Shown here: positions 37,029 through 50,200 of the stretch, piece after piece | How positions within the stretch are numbered: the first letter of the stretch is position 1 | Layout: the number at the start of each line of letters is the position of its first letter | Assembly (NCBI GenBank): GCA_963277665.1 | Contig: OY728147.1 | Location: 1,264,299,424 to 1,264,363,423 of the forward strand | Origin: Viscum album | Lineage: Eukaryota > Streptophyta > Magnoliopsida > Santalales > Viscaceae | DNA length: 64,000 nt | Direction of reading: 5' to 3' | Position numbers and translations under genes: made by a program | The notes under the pieces: generated by a model | Database searches by the model: none | What the model was told of the DNA's origin: nothing | What the model saw: only the letters and a program-made list of their open reading frames with translations

Positions 37029-40000
37029 TCTAACACCCCAACCCTAGATACATAGAGCTGGTGAATTATTTTAATACAATAACATTATTAAAAGGAATCA
37101 AATTCTAATAGACAGAGTGGATTAGTAGTTTTGGAATGCCAGATACATACATATGTTCAACATTAATACTTGAAAAACAAATAAAACATATAAGTTTTAT
37201 TGGGAACATCCACCATTCTAGGATTATCCTTGTAGGTCCATAACAAAAAAAAACTTATTCATGTCCTTGAAAATGAAACATAAGAAAGGGGTGAGATTCA
37301 ACAATCAGTAAGGGTACGCAATGAAATAGAATATATCATTAACATCAAAAATAGGCATGGTTAATAAATTAAAAAAATTCCTCTAAAAATAGAAAACGTG
37401 AACACACTTAATAATGAATATTAGTTGATTAAACAATTCCATAATAAAAAATAACTATGATTCTTATACTAATCATATAAACACTTGAAATTCCAATTAA
37501 TATCTTCATAATGATGGAAATACAAATGTCAGACATTCTAAATCATACAATCAAGGAATTAGCCTATACGTCTAAATATGATTAAGGCCTCGGCCGAAAC
37601 CACACATATTCAATTTTTCAAGGCCTCGTGCCAAAACAATAGTTTGTCTCATGAGACCTACCGATGCATCGAGGGGATATAGTGTGCCCCAACTGACACT
37701 TACTAAGTCCAATGCATTATTCATATGAATGGGGATAAGCATAAAAAACATATACATTCTTATTGAAATGAAAAAATGAAATGTAAATACAATTCCCTAA
37801 AAATAATCATCAACAATAACAATTCATTGTAAATTTGTGAATGATTTTAAGATAGAACATTCACATTCAAAATAATTATAAAACATTTAATAAAATCTGT
37901 TTGATAAAATCATAAGAGATAAACCTCAATGAAATAAATGATTCCACAAGGATTTTGGCATAGATAAGATACATTTAAATGATATCATTAAAATTTCTTG
38001 TGGAAATTAACCTCAAATATTCAAAAGTGTCCTAAATAAGGTAGATGGTTTCATAAATATATTAATCCCAAAATAAATATGAATCAAAAATATTTTTTAA
38101 CAAGAAGAAAATACTCTAATAAAACCATCATTTAATTTTTGGGATAATTACTCTTTTATTTTGAAAAAACATTATTTTGGAAAATTCATTGTATAAAACA
38201 AAAAATTAACCAAAATAACTTTTTAATTGTAAAATGTATGACTAAATAAAGATAAATATGTCTAAAAATATATTATTAGGTGAAACTAAAAATATGTAAG
38301 AATCTGAGAATTTCCTTGAATCGAGCTTGTATATCAAGAAGAATTATTTAAAAATCCTTTTAAAACGTATAACTCACCATAAATAAAAGTATAATTCTTA
38401 TTAATACAATTAAATAGAACATTAACAGAGAATTTATGAGTAGTAAATAATAATTTCATATCATTGAGATGAGTAGCGAATAAGAGAAACCCAAAAGAAA
38501 ATGGACGTTCGGTTAGAAAATAATTGTAACTAGGTAATCAATTGAATCCTATGCCCCAAAATTAAAAATAATTAAATGAAACATTTAATATCTGGAAAAT
38601 AAATGGAATCGTGATATGAAACATAAATGGACAGTGTACATACACAGTACACATGTAATTCTATTGAATATGGAATATCTCCCCAAAATGTATGTGAGAC
38701 GAAGAAACCCTTACCTTTAGTACAATGACATTCTTCATGTGGTCTTATTATATAGGATAAAAAAATTAAATTCATTAATTGAGATTTATATAACATATTA
38801 TACATGTAATTTATTTATTATAACCTTATTATGGTTATTCATGGCCTTCTTGATGGGTTAAGATCTTGAATTTCATTATTCGGGTCCGTTTGATTCATGA
38901 TCGGTATACGTATATACATGAATGGAGAATCAAATAAAATAAGAATTTTTTCCCACAATTGAAGTTATATGTTATTATTGAACATCCATATTGTTACATG
39001 TTTTTAAATTTCACTTGGTTAGTTGGAGTGAAGATGAATCATTATTTAAATCATTTAATAAAAACTATTTGGGTTATTTTGCTGTTTTTTAACACAACAA
39101 TTTCATTTTTATTTAGAAATAAAAAACATGTGAATAAAAAGATTCCAGAAAAATAGATGAGACATAATACATAAATTTTAGTTTTTTAAATAATATTCGT
39201 TTAATGAGAATAATTTAAAATGGTAATATAAATTGAAAACACATCGTCCTTGAATGTAGTAAATTAGCATATCTCGGATGGTGTTTTCATTATTAGTATA
39301 AAAGAATGGGAAAGGAGGGTGATTAATTATTATTTATTTATCATGAAAAAATTAAAGTGCATTTAAGATACTGTATTCAACTAAAATTTTGTAATAAATG
39401 AGGAGAGGAATGAAAATAAAAGGAACTCAAAATAAAATAATAGTTTAGAAACCCCTTACGAAAATCCAGCATCTTAACAGTGTCACATGAAAATTCAAAA
39501 ACAATATTGATGAGAGAAAATGGGAATCTCATAATTCATAAATAATATATAAATTAATGGGTATATTTAATTAAATATCCCAACATAAGAAAATTTAAAT
39601 TAAAAGATATTATAGTAATAAGAGTTCTTGAAAAAGAGAGAGATTTTGATACGAAAATTCTACAGCATAACGACTCTGCAACATAGTTTTAGAAAACATT
39701 AAAAAGTGTGGGGAAATGGGTCACCTATTTATAGAAGACTAATAAAACATTAGTGTATCAAAATAAAATGGAAATAAGAACATGGTAACATAACATGAAA
39801 TACAATCCACAAAAAATAGAAAATGAAATAAAAGAAATGAAAAGAGGAATTTACCTCTTGAATCCACCTCCTTAAAAATCTATATAAAGAAAGGGGATCT
39901 ATTATTTTGGAAAGACCAATAGATTAATAGATGTGTTGAGTGAATAGGGGAGGGTATTTGGGCTGAATTATTAACATATTAAAGGCTTATCGGCGTGAGG

Positions 40001-40955
40001 AGAAGAGGGTGTGGTGGGGAGGGGGTCTTTAGTGGAGGAGAGGAGTAAAGTTTGAATATTTTATACATTATTTTATTATTTCGATTTAGACAACCAATAT
40101 AGATATTTCATATAACCCCTACTAGTTATAAGGGAATTTTAGTTAGATCTATCTGGAACTAAATAACTCATGATGTCATAAATATTGTATTTAACTAATA
40201 ATTTGAATATACATTATTTTACAGTATTTCACTATTCATCTAAAATTCGAGTATTTTAGAAAAATCAAAAAAAATATCCCTAAATATGTTCCGAAATGTA
40301 GAATTATAAAATGAAATCAATTTTTTAATGTAATTTTATAAATATTTTAAATTGTATTTTGAAATAAAATCACAATTTATTCCAAAAAAACACTTTAAAA
40401 CAATAACTTTTATTCTAATACGTTAAAAAATTAATAAAGCACCCAAAAAATTGCCTTATAACCATAAAAAAATAGATTGAAAATTTATTATTTAATTTTT
40501 TGAAAATAAAATTCCATTTTAAAATATTAAATTAAACATAAAATTGTAATTAAAATATTTATGACCTACAAAATAAAAATACTTATACTATGATCATTTT
40601 CTTACTTTTAAGACTTCTTGATTGTTTTTGTACATTCATGGGTGCAGTTTCTATTTTTTGGCCAATTTAATATTCATTACAATTCATCACAATTCATTAG
40701 TATTAATTACTATTTATGAGGGTATGTTAATATTCATAAAGAAATGTGACTATTCACCAAAAATTAATTTTGTATCATCAGACTCTAAATATCTTACAAA
40801 ACGCAACTGTGTCTTTCGGGTTTTCGAAATTTAAACCATAGAGGTGGAAAAAATATGATTACATTACAAGGGGATATCAATGTGCTGTTTATTAGAGACT
40901 CACTGTCTCATTCATTATATATTAAATCTATTTTTAAATTCTTGGGGGTGTTACA
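37029..40955 (-). repeat. E3 5' LTR (right copy)
   Basis: 3927 bp aligned with 31252-35153. Near 39466-39530 it contains a single copy of the sequence that is tandemly amplified in the E5 LTR (CAGCATCTTAACAGTGTCAC...TTGATGAGAGAAAATGGG); the left LTR has the equivalent single copy near 33690-33760. Confidence 0.78.
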
Positions 40956-40960
40956 TTTAA
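40956..40960. repeat. Right target-site duplication of E3 (TTTAA)
   Basis: Partner of 31247-31251. Confidence 0.65.
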
Positions 40961-42189
40961 GGTAAGTGGACATCTAGTCTCACATTTATTTTAGTGAGAC
41001 TTATGACATATTCAGAAGTAATTTCATTTATGGGGTGTATATACTGATCCACTGACCTTTAATTTAGTTTATATTTTATTCTTAAATTTATTATAAGTTC
41101 CAATTGTAATTTTTTCATCCATTATGATTTATTTATACAATCACCATGTTACTGTGAAATCTATTATTCATTTGATATTTTTAACACTCTCTTTGAACAA
41201 TGATTTTATTGAAATAATTTTACATTGGAAATAAAATTTCCTATAAATATCCAAAAACGTATTAATTTACATGTTCATTTACTAAAATGTATTTAAATTT
41301 TTACATGGGGTTTTTATTTTGATAGTAATATAATTATCAAGGGAAATATTGATAAATCAATAATAATTACTCAATACTAGTATTTGATATTTAATATTTT
41401 TCATTAAATAAATTGGTTATATGATATTTGCGCAATTTATTGGATTATAATTTATAATTTGGGTTCATACATTTTGTAAAAACTCAATGACTTGATATTT
41501 TATCATGATAAAAATTAGTTTCACAAAATAAATATATTTCTACAAATAGTTATATTTTGTGAATGGTCTTGGTGGCATAGTTTATCTTCTTCCTCATACA
41601 TGAAATAAAATAATACAGAAATTTATCAATTCATAATTTATATATTATTATCCATGATATTTTTACTACGACAAAATCTATGGATGTATTTCATTATCAA
41701 TTTATTGATTTAATGCCATCTATTTCTAGTTCGTCAATATTCCATAATGATTTTTCCTTATCCAGTTATATAATTTATGATATTAAAAAAATGAAATGTT
41801 TGTTCACATACATTCAATTCCATATTCATAATTTCATATCATATTGTGATATTCATGTTTTTTGAATGGATTTTTTGGTTATTTATCTTACATTACTTAT
41901 TGATTATACTGATTGATTATTGATAGCTTTCTATGTATATAACCCTTACTGAGAAAATTATAACTCGATTAGTTTTTGGCTTTTACGTGAATCGATGAAG
42001 TTTTCTATTACTGATATTCAAGGATATTGTAGATTTTATAATGATATTTTTTATATAGAAAAAGAAAATAGATTTTCTAATATGTGTGTTCAGTTTTAAT
42101 TTAATAATCATGTATATATCTTGTTTACCAAGACTAATAGCCTAGTCATTCATATGGGATTTCATTTCCATACATCGTATGCTGATGTA
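40961..42189 (+). repeat. E4 second LTR, right fragment
   Basis: Aligns with about 14480-15797 of the first E4 LTR, including the TATGTATATAACCC/TATGTAACCC block near 41935 and 15495 and the TTTACCAAGACTA/TTTACCGAGACTA block near 42124 and 15685. Summed with 28799-31251 it gives about 3.68 kb, equal to the first LTR. Confidence 0.65.
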
Positions 42190-42190
42190 A

Positions 42191-42206
42191 TGGTAGCAGG
42201 CCCTGG
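42191..42206 (+). promoter_or_regulatory. Primer-binding site after the second E4 LTR
   Basis: TGGTAGCAGGCCCTGG directly follows the LTR and matches the initiator-Met complement TGGTATCAGAGC closely. Its presence shows that this LTR acts as a 5' LTR for a second internal region. Confidence 0.65.
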
Positions 42207-42480
42207 ATATAGGATTATAGGGTATGGAATCTATAGTAAGTATTAAATAAGGATTAGTAGAAACTAAGAAACTTATATTCAGGATAATATAGATTATGGA
42301 ACATATACTTAATGTAGATCATGGGAATAAGTATAAATGAGAATCGAAAAAATACTATTTTTATGATTATAAGATCAATATGTATAAATTTTTCAATTTA
42401 TATGAATTATTATATTGAATTTAGAACTATAAAAGGTTAGAATGTTTTTGAGATAATCCAATATAATCCATTTTTTTGAA

Positions 42481-43470
42481 ATGGAATCTGAAAAGAAGAC
42501 GATTTCTAATATCAGTGGCCAATATAAGGGTTACCATATATAGAAATCTGATATAGCTCGTATAAGAAAAATTTATGCTCTGGATATATTAGGGGAAATT
42601 AATTAGGTTATGACATATAAAAATTACCAGATAGAGAATTTTGTTTCACAACAAGATTCTCGGTTGATGGACCACTTTTTTCTATGTGGGACCCCATCCT
42701 TTGGTGATACAATAGATCCAATGGTAGAAGAGTAATGTATGATGCTTCTGGATACGATATTTTTAGAAATTGGATAAAATGAAAATGAAAAGGTTATAGT
42801 TATGGTGTATTTATTCAAAAGTGATAAAAATTAATGGATTCCTTTAATAGAAAATACTATAGAGGAAGATAAATAGAACTCATGGAATGGAATGATTTCT
42901 AGGATACATGTTTTGATAAATACATCCCTCATGAGAAAAAAAATTGTATGAAGAGAAATTTTCTTATCCTATAAGTAATGGAATGAGATAGTTTTTTAGA
43001 CAATGATTCAACCAATACAATATTATCCAGATAGGCTTTAGATGTTATATAGAACACAGATATCATGATTGACCACTTCTGTAATGTGTTTAGGCCATAT
43101 ATCCAAAGAAAACTAGCATCTCAAATATATTCTTCCTAAGGTGAAATAATTTTATGTCCGATCAGGATATAAAAGTAATTTTTCATGTCTTATGGATAAA
43201 AAGTAAAGAAAGAGAAAAGTAGGATGGAAGATAAAATAATAGATAAAGAGAATAAGAGAATGAATCAATTTACCCCATGTCACAACTATTGATGGAATTA
43301 CAATGTTAAATTCTTGAGGTCATTGGGAGTTTGTTATAAATGTGGAGAAAATGGTCCCCATGAAAAAGAATGAATAGGAATAATTAATAGAATGAGATTA
43401 AGTTTTTCAACAATATATAAATGGTTCACTATGAAAATGAATTCCCAAAGCATAAAAGGGATACACCTCA
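42481..43470 (+). pseudogene. gag: E4 gag remnant, second unit (best legible)
   Basis: Begins ATGGAATCTGAAAAG. About 70 codons on, the stretch PSFGDTIDPMVEE is followed by NEKVIVMVYLFK and WIPLIENTIEED. This is the expected order for the N-terminal Retrotrans_gag core of Ty3/gypsy elements (a P-S-F/P-L-F...DP...AE-W region, then a K-V...Y-x-L stretch). Near 43280-43373 comes SLGVCYKCGENGPHEKE and a stop: a CX2CX4HX4C knuckle in which the His position reads Pro and the last Cys codon is a stop. A second, more eroded knuckle-like stretch lies near 43421-43460. Frames shift repeatedly and stops are frequent; it is dead. Confidence 0.65.
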
Positions 43471-44285
43471 AAATAAAATAACAGATCAACATCAATCATA
43501 TGTTATGGATACATCTTAAGAGGATTAATTAATCTGAATATATATTTGTATCCTTTGAATATGATTTATGAGTATTTTAAAAATGATATCCTCTTCATAA
43601 TAATTATGAAATAAATAAATATTAAAATCAATTATTTTTCTTATGGATTTTAAATTGTGTCAGGAATGTTACAGATGAATAGACATAATGATTTGGTAGG
43701 GTTTTTTTCATCTTGGAAAACACATTATTGGGGAAAGATAACCCTATATATGTTCTTTATAATGACATATAAATGGTGTTATAATGAAATGGTTGATTTG
43801 GATAATGTAAATTGTATAATATACTACTACAATGGAAATAAAAAATTACTTGTCAACAACGTGGTTAATCATATCATTGATAGAATTTAAAAAAATTTAT
43901 GTTTTTGTGACAAATCTAATAACTTTTATTTTACTAAATTCATAAGAAATACTAATATTTTATAGCATATTATTATGGTAACTCAAGATTCTAGCTTGGT
44001 TCAAGATATAAATAATGAAGTTATTTTCATGTTTATTATGTTACTTTTTAAAGATACTTAATTTTATTTTTTTTATTAGTGATATGTTCATTTTCAATAT
44101 TCGGTTACAATTTTTCTGAATTATTGGATCATAATATGCCAGAAATTTTTTTTATGAGGATTTAGAATTTAAATCATTACTTCACCATATGACTAAATTT
44201 TTTATAAAATATAATGTACAAATAGATAAAGTCACAAAAAATTGAAAATTTCGTTTTTATAAAATAAAAACACATCTATTTCCTT
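43471..44285 (+). other. E4 internal region downstream of gag, second unit
   Basis: Aligns with about 27540-28360 of the first unit (including GATAATGTAAATTG and the AAAACACAT/GAAACACAT landmark). Similarity stops near 44282. No coding sequence is recognised. Confidence 0.5.
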
Positions 44286-47200
44286 TGTAATATTGGTCGC
44301 TCGATGATTTATTATAGTGGGTGAGTTTAGTACCATCATCCACAGAGGGTTCATTATTTTTGAATAGGTTTCAATGGGTTTTCAAATGGAACATGAAACA
44401 TCTAATGGTACTATATCCACTATGGAAATTCATTGCAAATTGAGGTGCTCATTAAGGAATTTTGCTGATGATTCTTGAGAACTCACATTGGTCAAGTGGG
44501 TGGGAGGGTTGGCTCATTACATTTTTGTAGAGGGAATTATTTAAAAATCATGGACTATCATATAGATATGTTATTTTTCATCAAACCTTTTTTAACTCCA
44601 ATGTATTTTTAGGGTTAAATATAAATTAGTAATAAATTATTATTATGTCTAGATCATGGAATAAACATTATGAATATGATGTTCTCATTAATGGAGAGAT
44701 TTGTATGTATCTAGGGTTCTCTATCAATGGTATCCCCTTATGAACAACCTAGATATTCTCATTCAAATATTATTATGATGCTAGTTTTATAGGAATATAG
44801 TGGGGAACTCTGGAGTGTATTGTCATCCCCGGAGACAAGAGTTGTTTTTGTATTAGGATTAGACCCATGAATGAGATTCCTAAAAGTCCTTATGAAATGA
44901 ATCAGAACCAACATAATTTAGTGCCTCTTAAAGGGTCACATCATAAAATTTATTTTCACCTTAATTGGTCATAACATTACAATTTAACAAAATGTAGCTA
45001 GGAAATCCAGATGAAAGGTGCATTGTAAACATTTTTTTGTGGGACTTACAACAAAGAAACTGAGGTATCCTGGAAATGTTATGAATTTACATGTCTTAGT
45101 AGACCCTACTAGGAATTTGGCCCAAAGAAAATAAGGTTGATTTGGGGAATTGGGATTTTATTTCATGGAGAATTTCTACATATCTAATTTTGATGGGAAT
45201 CAATGATCGGGTAGTTCGGTTGTGAGTTTTCATGCTTATGGAGGCACTCAATAGTTTTTATCACTGAGGAGTATGGTCCACAGATAGGATTGATTTGGGG
45301 CTTACACTAGAATATGATTCCCTTGGACTAGTTTGGTTGGGTATTTTATATAAGGAGGATTCCCATTGATGGGTTGGAACAAGTGGAGGTTATGACCACC
45401 ATCTACCTAAAATCCCCAGTAATTCATGTACAATGTAAGAAATAAGGAGAGACTAAATATGAAATATACCACAAAATGTAATTTACCCATAGGTCAGATA
45501 TATGGACCTGAGGACCCATGCCTATGGTAGAATTATGAATGATGGTTAGTTGATGATTTGAGGATTAATCCATTACCAAAACATGATCTTGATGTTGTGG
45601 ATTCCAGGATCGGGGCTATACATTGTGTCCACATGATTCAGGATGATTCATGGTTGAATTCGTTGGACTAGGTGGAAGCGAAAGATCTAGAATTCCACAC
45701 ATCTCTCACCTATACTAGGTGTAGGGGAATGGGTTATGGTTGAAGTGGGCAAGGGTACTAAAAATCTATCACATCACATTGATCTAGGATGGTTCTAGAG
45801 TATGGAGACGGAGAAGGAAATTGAGTATTAGGGTGATTGTTGATCTTTGGTTCCAATTAATTCTCTAACTGCATGCCCATGTTTTTGATAGGATCCGAAA
45901 TAAAACCTCATGAAATAATGAATGGGGCCTTACTACAGGATGGATTCTCTAAAATTTGACTCTTTTTAAGGGAGGGGGATATCATTCTAGGATGAATGAA
46001 AAAGGGAATTTATTCCTTACCCTCTCATCTCATAATTGGAGGCTTCAATTCATTGAGATGAAAATGTTAGTACAGGGTCTAAAACCTTATATCTGTGACT
46101 GGGAAATCCTTAACACTATCCACGTGGTATGGATCCTCAAGACTATGGGAGTAATCACTCACATGCACCGAAAGAACCATAACCATCCACTAAACTAGTG
46201 CAGGAAACCTATAACCATTAGAATACACTCCAAAATGAGGGACAAAATGTTGTGACAAGGTACGTTGTTGTGTAAGCCCAGAGGACTTGGTAGAGTTTTC
46301 ATTGTGTTCTCAATCAGATAGGGGATCCAAAGCAGAGGTGTCCCTTCCATGGATGTCTTTGAATAAGGCATGCTGAGTGGCATGTGTAGGGGGTAGGATA
46401 TAGAGAATCAAGGGTATTTGCACATGTTGCCTTGGGGAATCCATGGAAGGATTACACATGGGGTTCCCCGTGAAGGTAGGAATGGGTATCACCGGTGAAA
46501 CCATTGAAAATGGACATCCAGAGAAAGTACACTTGGGTGGGTCATTAAATAAGCTTTTAGGGGTCTACTCAAGGGTTCATAGAAGATACTCAGACATGTA
46601 CCTCATCAATAAAGGGGACTTGGGATATTTTTCTCAATAAAATGGTTATTGAGTGACTCATGAAAGTGTTTTTTGTTTTAAATTATGTGATGAATTTAGT
46701 TTCACTATACCCCTTTGAAATCTTTTTTATTCATGTTTTAGAAAAGTACCTTGAAGGTTTCAGATGGATTTCGAAAAGGGTAGACTAATTGATGCTTCGG
46801 GAGCTATGCAAGATAATTTTTCTAAATAAATAACTTCTATAGGGTCCTATTTATAAAAAAAATCTAGGAACATGGGTGAAGGGGATATCTCACTCAGTTG
46901 AAATATGTATTCTCTTATGCAGGACGATCATGCAGGCCGATACACATGTACCCAGAGTAATAACAGTGTTTTGGGGGTACCTGAGTGAATGGACTTTGAA
47001 GGCACTTATGATCCTTGTACATATAAATTTTCCTTATTTTATTATCCTTAATTTATTTCCAATTTTCTTATTTTTATCCATGTGAAAAATCTGAGAGTCC
47101 ACAAATCCCCCACTTAGGAATAGATTTGATAGAAAGAATAGGGGTTGATCCTGAGGCAAATGGATGAAAATGGTGAATGGATAATGCATATAATCATTAT

Positions 47201-50200
47201 AGTTCATACAAACTATTAGTCCACTCAGGTTGGACTCATATTGTATTCATGTACGTGGTCTATGAAGGGAGGCTTCCTGGTCTAGAAATACGGTCTTCAT
47301 TTCAATGAGCAACTCTCATAACTTTGTTCTTTCAGGTCTTGTTATTCCAGTATCCCGCACTACCCCCCCACCTAAAACTTTTTTAATGAATGAATCATTC
47401 ATTTATACCCAATATGTTTCTTTATATGCAATGAATATTCTTAGGAAAGTTACATGCATAGGGAATATGATTGAGGGCCTTACACAAGTCTCTATCACGA
47501 GGTATCAATGTAAGGATCTTGCACGAGTTTATACCATTTCAAAATTTTCTCCATTTTTATAATATTTTATATGGAGACCTATCTAAAACCAAGAATATAA
47601 GGCTTCATTTTAGGATCCATGGAATCACCAAAGTCCAAGGACTCTAATGAATATGATAATAATTTCTAGGAGTAGATGATGAAAACTATAGGGAATAACC
47701 ACTATTATGAATTTGAGAAACTATCCCTGATTTGGTGGGTTATCTGAAGAATCTCCATCCTGAATTTCCTGAGAGTAATCATATTCTAATTTATAGTAAT
47801 TATCATCTGAAGGATTTCTTTATAGAATATTTAAATAACTAAAATCTTTTATCACACTTTAATTTATACAAAAATTTCATTACCACCAGCGTTCCTATCA
47901 TGGATACATATATTAATGTTGGGACATCATACATAGCTTCTATCATGACCCATAGCCAGCATGCTCAAGATCTGATGTTGCAGACACCCGAATTGAGTTT
48001 CACTATTATACAACCGTCATTAATTATTTCTATAATGACCAGTTAAAGGGTTATAATAATTACTAGAACTTCTATCTGGGATGGGAGTCAATACTGTGCT
48101 GATGTTGGCGTACTGGGTATGACGTACTTGTGCAGATATTACGAATAATTTAAATTTCATCAAAACATATGAGGCCATATGCATGGGAAAATCCAACATA
48201 ACTAAGAAAAATAAATACATGGATGACCTATCAGGCCCGTGAAATCCAAATAAAAACACATTCCACTTGATTCATAGAGAAGTTGATATTATCGTTTTTC
48301 AAGTTAACAAGATCTCAAGGGACCTCATCCATGGAGATATGTATGATGATTTTATCCCTATGAGGTTGGTGTTTGATTAGACTAAAATGATGCCACCTCT
48401 AGTACATCAGCTACTAACCATATAATACTGTATTACAGAAGAATGTCCTTTATTCAATGAGGATATCAATCTTGTATGATGGATGGGTGGTTTCCTACGG
48501 CCATAGGGGAAAGGTCCCACTTTCTAACGTTGAACAACATCTTCCAAGATGGTAAATCAATGAAATGCCAGTATATTCTAGATGACCTTAGAGAAGGGAG
48601 AGTTAGAAAAAAGGGGTATAATCCCTTGTACATCATTAATATGAAGACACATATTGTGGGATTTTTATCCCCATATATAAGTGAAAATTTGTAGCATTTC
48701 CATGATTCCAATAGTGGCATAAGGATAGGGAAATTTTTATTGTTTTCTCAGATAGATGAGAAGAAACCATTTAGGTTATAAGTCCATATCATAGTGATAA
48801 TTTATTAGATGTCATTTCATGTTATTTTTCGGAAGGCCCAATTCTGAATTATTGGATCGTTCTAGGTACTATGAGGTTGTATAATGGATCAAATTAGATC
48901 ATATTCAATTTTAAGGAGGGTGGATATTCCCGAGTCCCCACTTCAATAATATTTTCTTGTAATTTTTTTCATTCTACCCTATTCCCTAGAACCTAATGAT
49001 ATCCTATTGAGGATAGATTTTATTTTAGGAGATTAACATTATCCTATATGGGGGGGGGTAACCTACTGAGAGATATACCGATTACCAGAAGGCTAACACT
49101 ATGAAAATGTCATTTATAATGGACTTTAATGATGGTGTTCTGGATTCACATATTGACTGAATCATTATATGTTATGAATTTGTTCCTAATATATTTTTTA
49201 CCAATTCAAGTTCCTAAAAAATATAATTATATCTTCTCAAGTGTACATCATATCAGAAAATCATCTGATGACATCCCGATAAACTATGGATTATTACATA
49301 CATGGAGTTGACTCCTATGGTAATTAAGTTACCTCCCGTGGATGTGATAAATCGTCTACCTTCTAATATATTGATGAATTATTTTTAGAATACCCTAAAG
49401 GATTATTGTCCAAATCTACTTTTTGAATTATTACTAGTCCATCTACCAAACATATGAATCCAGGTAGAAAGGCTCCCTAAAAAAAGATGGTGTTTCCTAT
49501 ACCATGGAAAGTGTCTATTCATCTTCAGAGGATATGGATAATTCAGTCCCATGATTATCCAAATGACCTCATGAATGTTTCAGTCCAGCATTTTGAGTCA
49601 ATGTGGCTACACCAATAGATATTGCACCATGATGGAAAAAGTTCCCACCTCTACGAAGAGTCATGTGATCCATTTTTCCTTCCCTCATATATAATGGAGA
49701 TTGTGGCGAATACCATAAAATATTTGTTTTTTGAATAATCATTCAAGTTAGGTTGGGATGAAATTATAATAAATATGACCATAGGAAGTTAAATAATGGG
49801 AATGAATTTCCCCTATTACTGAAATCATATGGGAAATCCCTCAAGCTAGGATGATGATTCTGGGGATAGGGGTTCTCAATACCCGCTTGATATTCGCTTT
49901 GATGACAATACAATTGATGTGATGATTTTCATCTGAGAGTTAGATAATCTATTTTATTCAATTGAAACCCAATCCTAGCCAAAAGGTGGGGTGGGGGACA
50001 TTATGTGGAGGGGAGATGCTAAAGGGATTGACCGTGGAAATTTTCATGATTGGATAGATTATATCCACCTAGAAATAAGTGTGTTACCTTTTTCATGTCT
50101 TATCATTATTACTTCCATTTATTAATTTCAAACAATGTACAATTTCTGGGGGGGGTGGAATTTTGATTTGTAGCATGGAAATGGGAAATTAATGGAGATT

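Larger units (their letters stand above)
31252..40955 (-). mobile_element. E3: decayed gag-only LTR retrotransposon
   Basis: A 9.7-kb element with related 3.9-kb direct repeats (31252-35153 and 37029-40955) and a TTTAA duplication. On the minus strand a purine-rich tract precedes the left LTR, and a degraded primer-binding site follows the right LTR. The internal region is only 1875 bp, the same size as that of E5, with which it shares an alignable stretch (36815-36890 and 63190-63255). Only gag-like traces are visible. It lies inside the second E4 LTR. LTRs differ at very many sites, so it is old. Confidence 0.78.

Noticed and set aside
44647..46030. Possible decayed long coding frame on the plus strand
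   Set aside because: I read the frame through: about one stop per 15 codons, close to chance, and no recognisable motif.
45956..46640. Pair of 80- and 65-aa plus-strand ORFs, considered as a gene
   Set aside because: No start context, domain or continuity; stop density around them is that of random sequence of this composition.
48560..48640. ILDDL stretch considered as a reverse-transcriptase YxDD/FxDD motif
   Set aside because: Surrounding residues do not fit the reverse-transcriptase palm, and no flanking conserved blocks are present.
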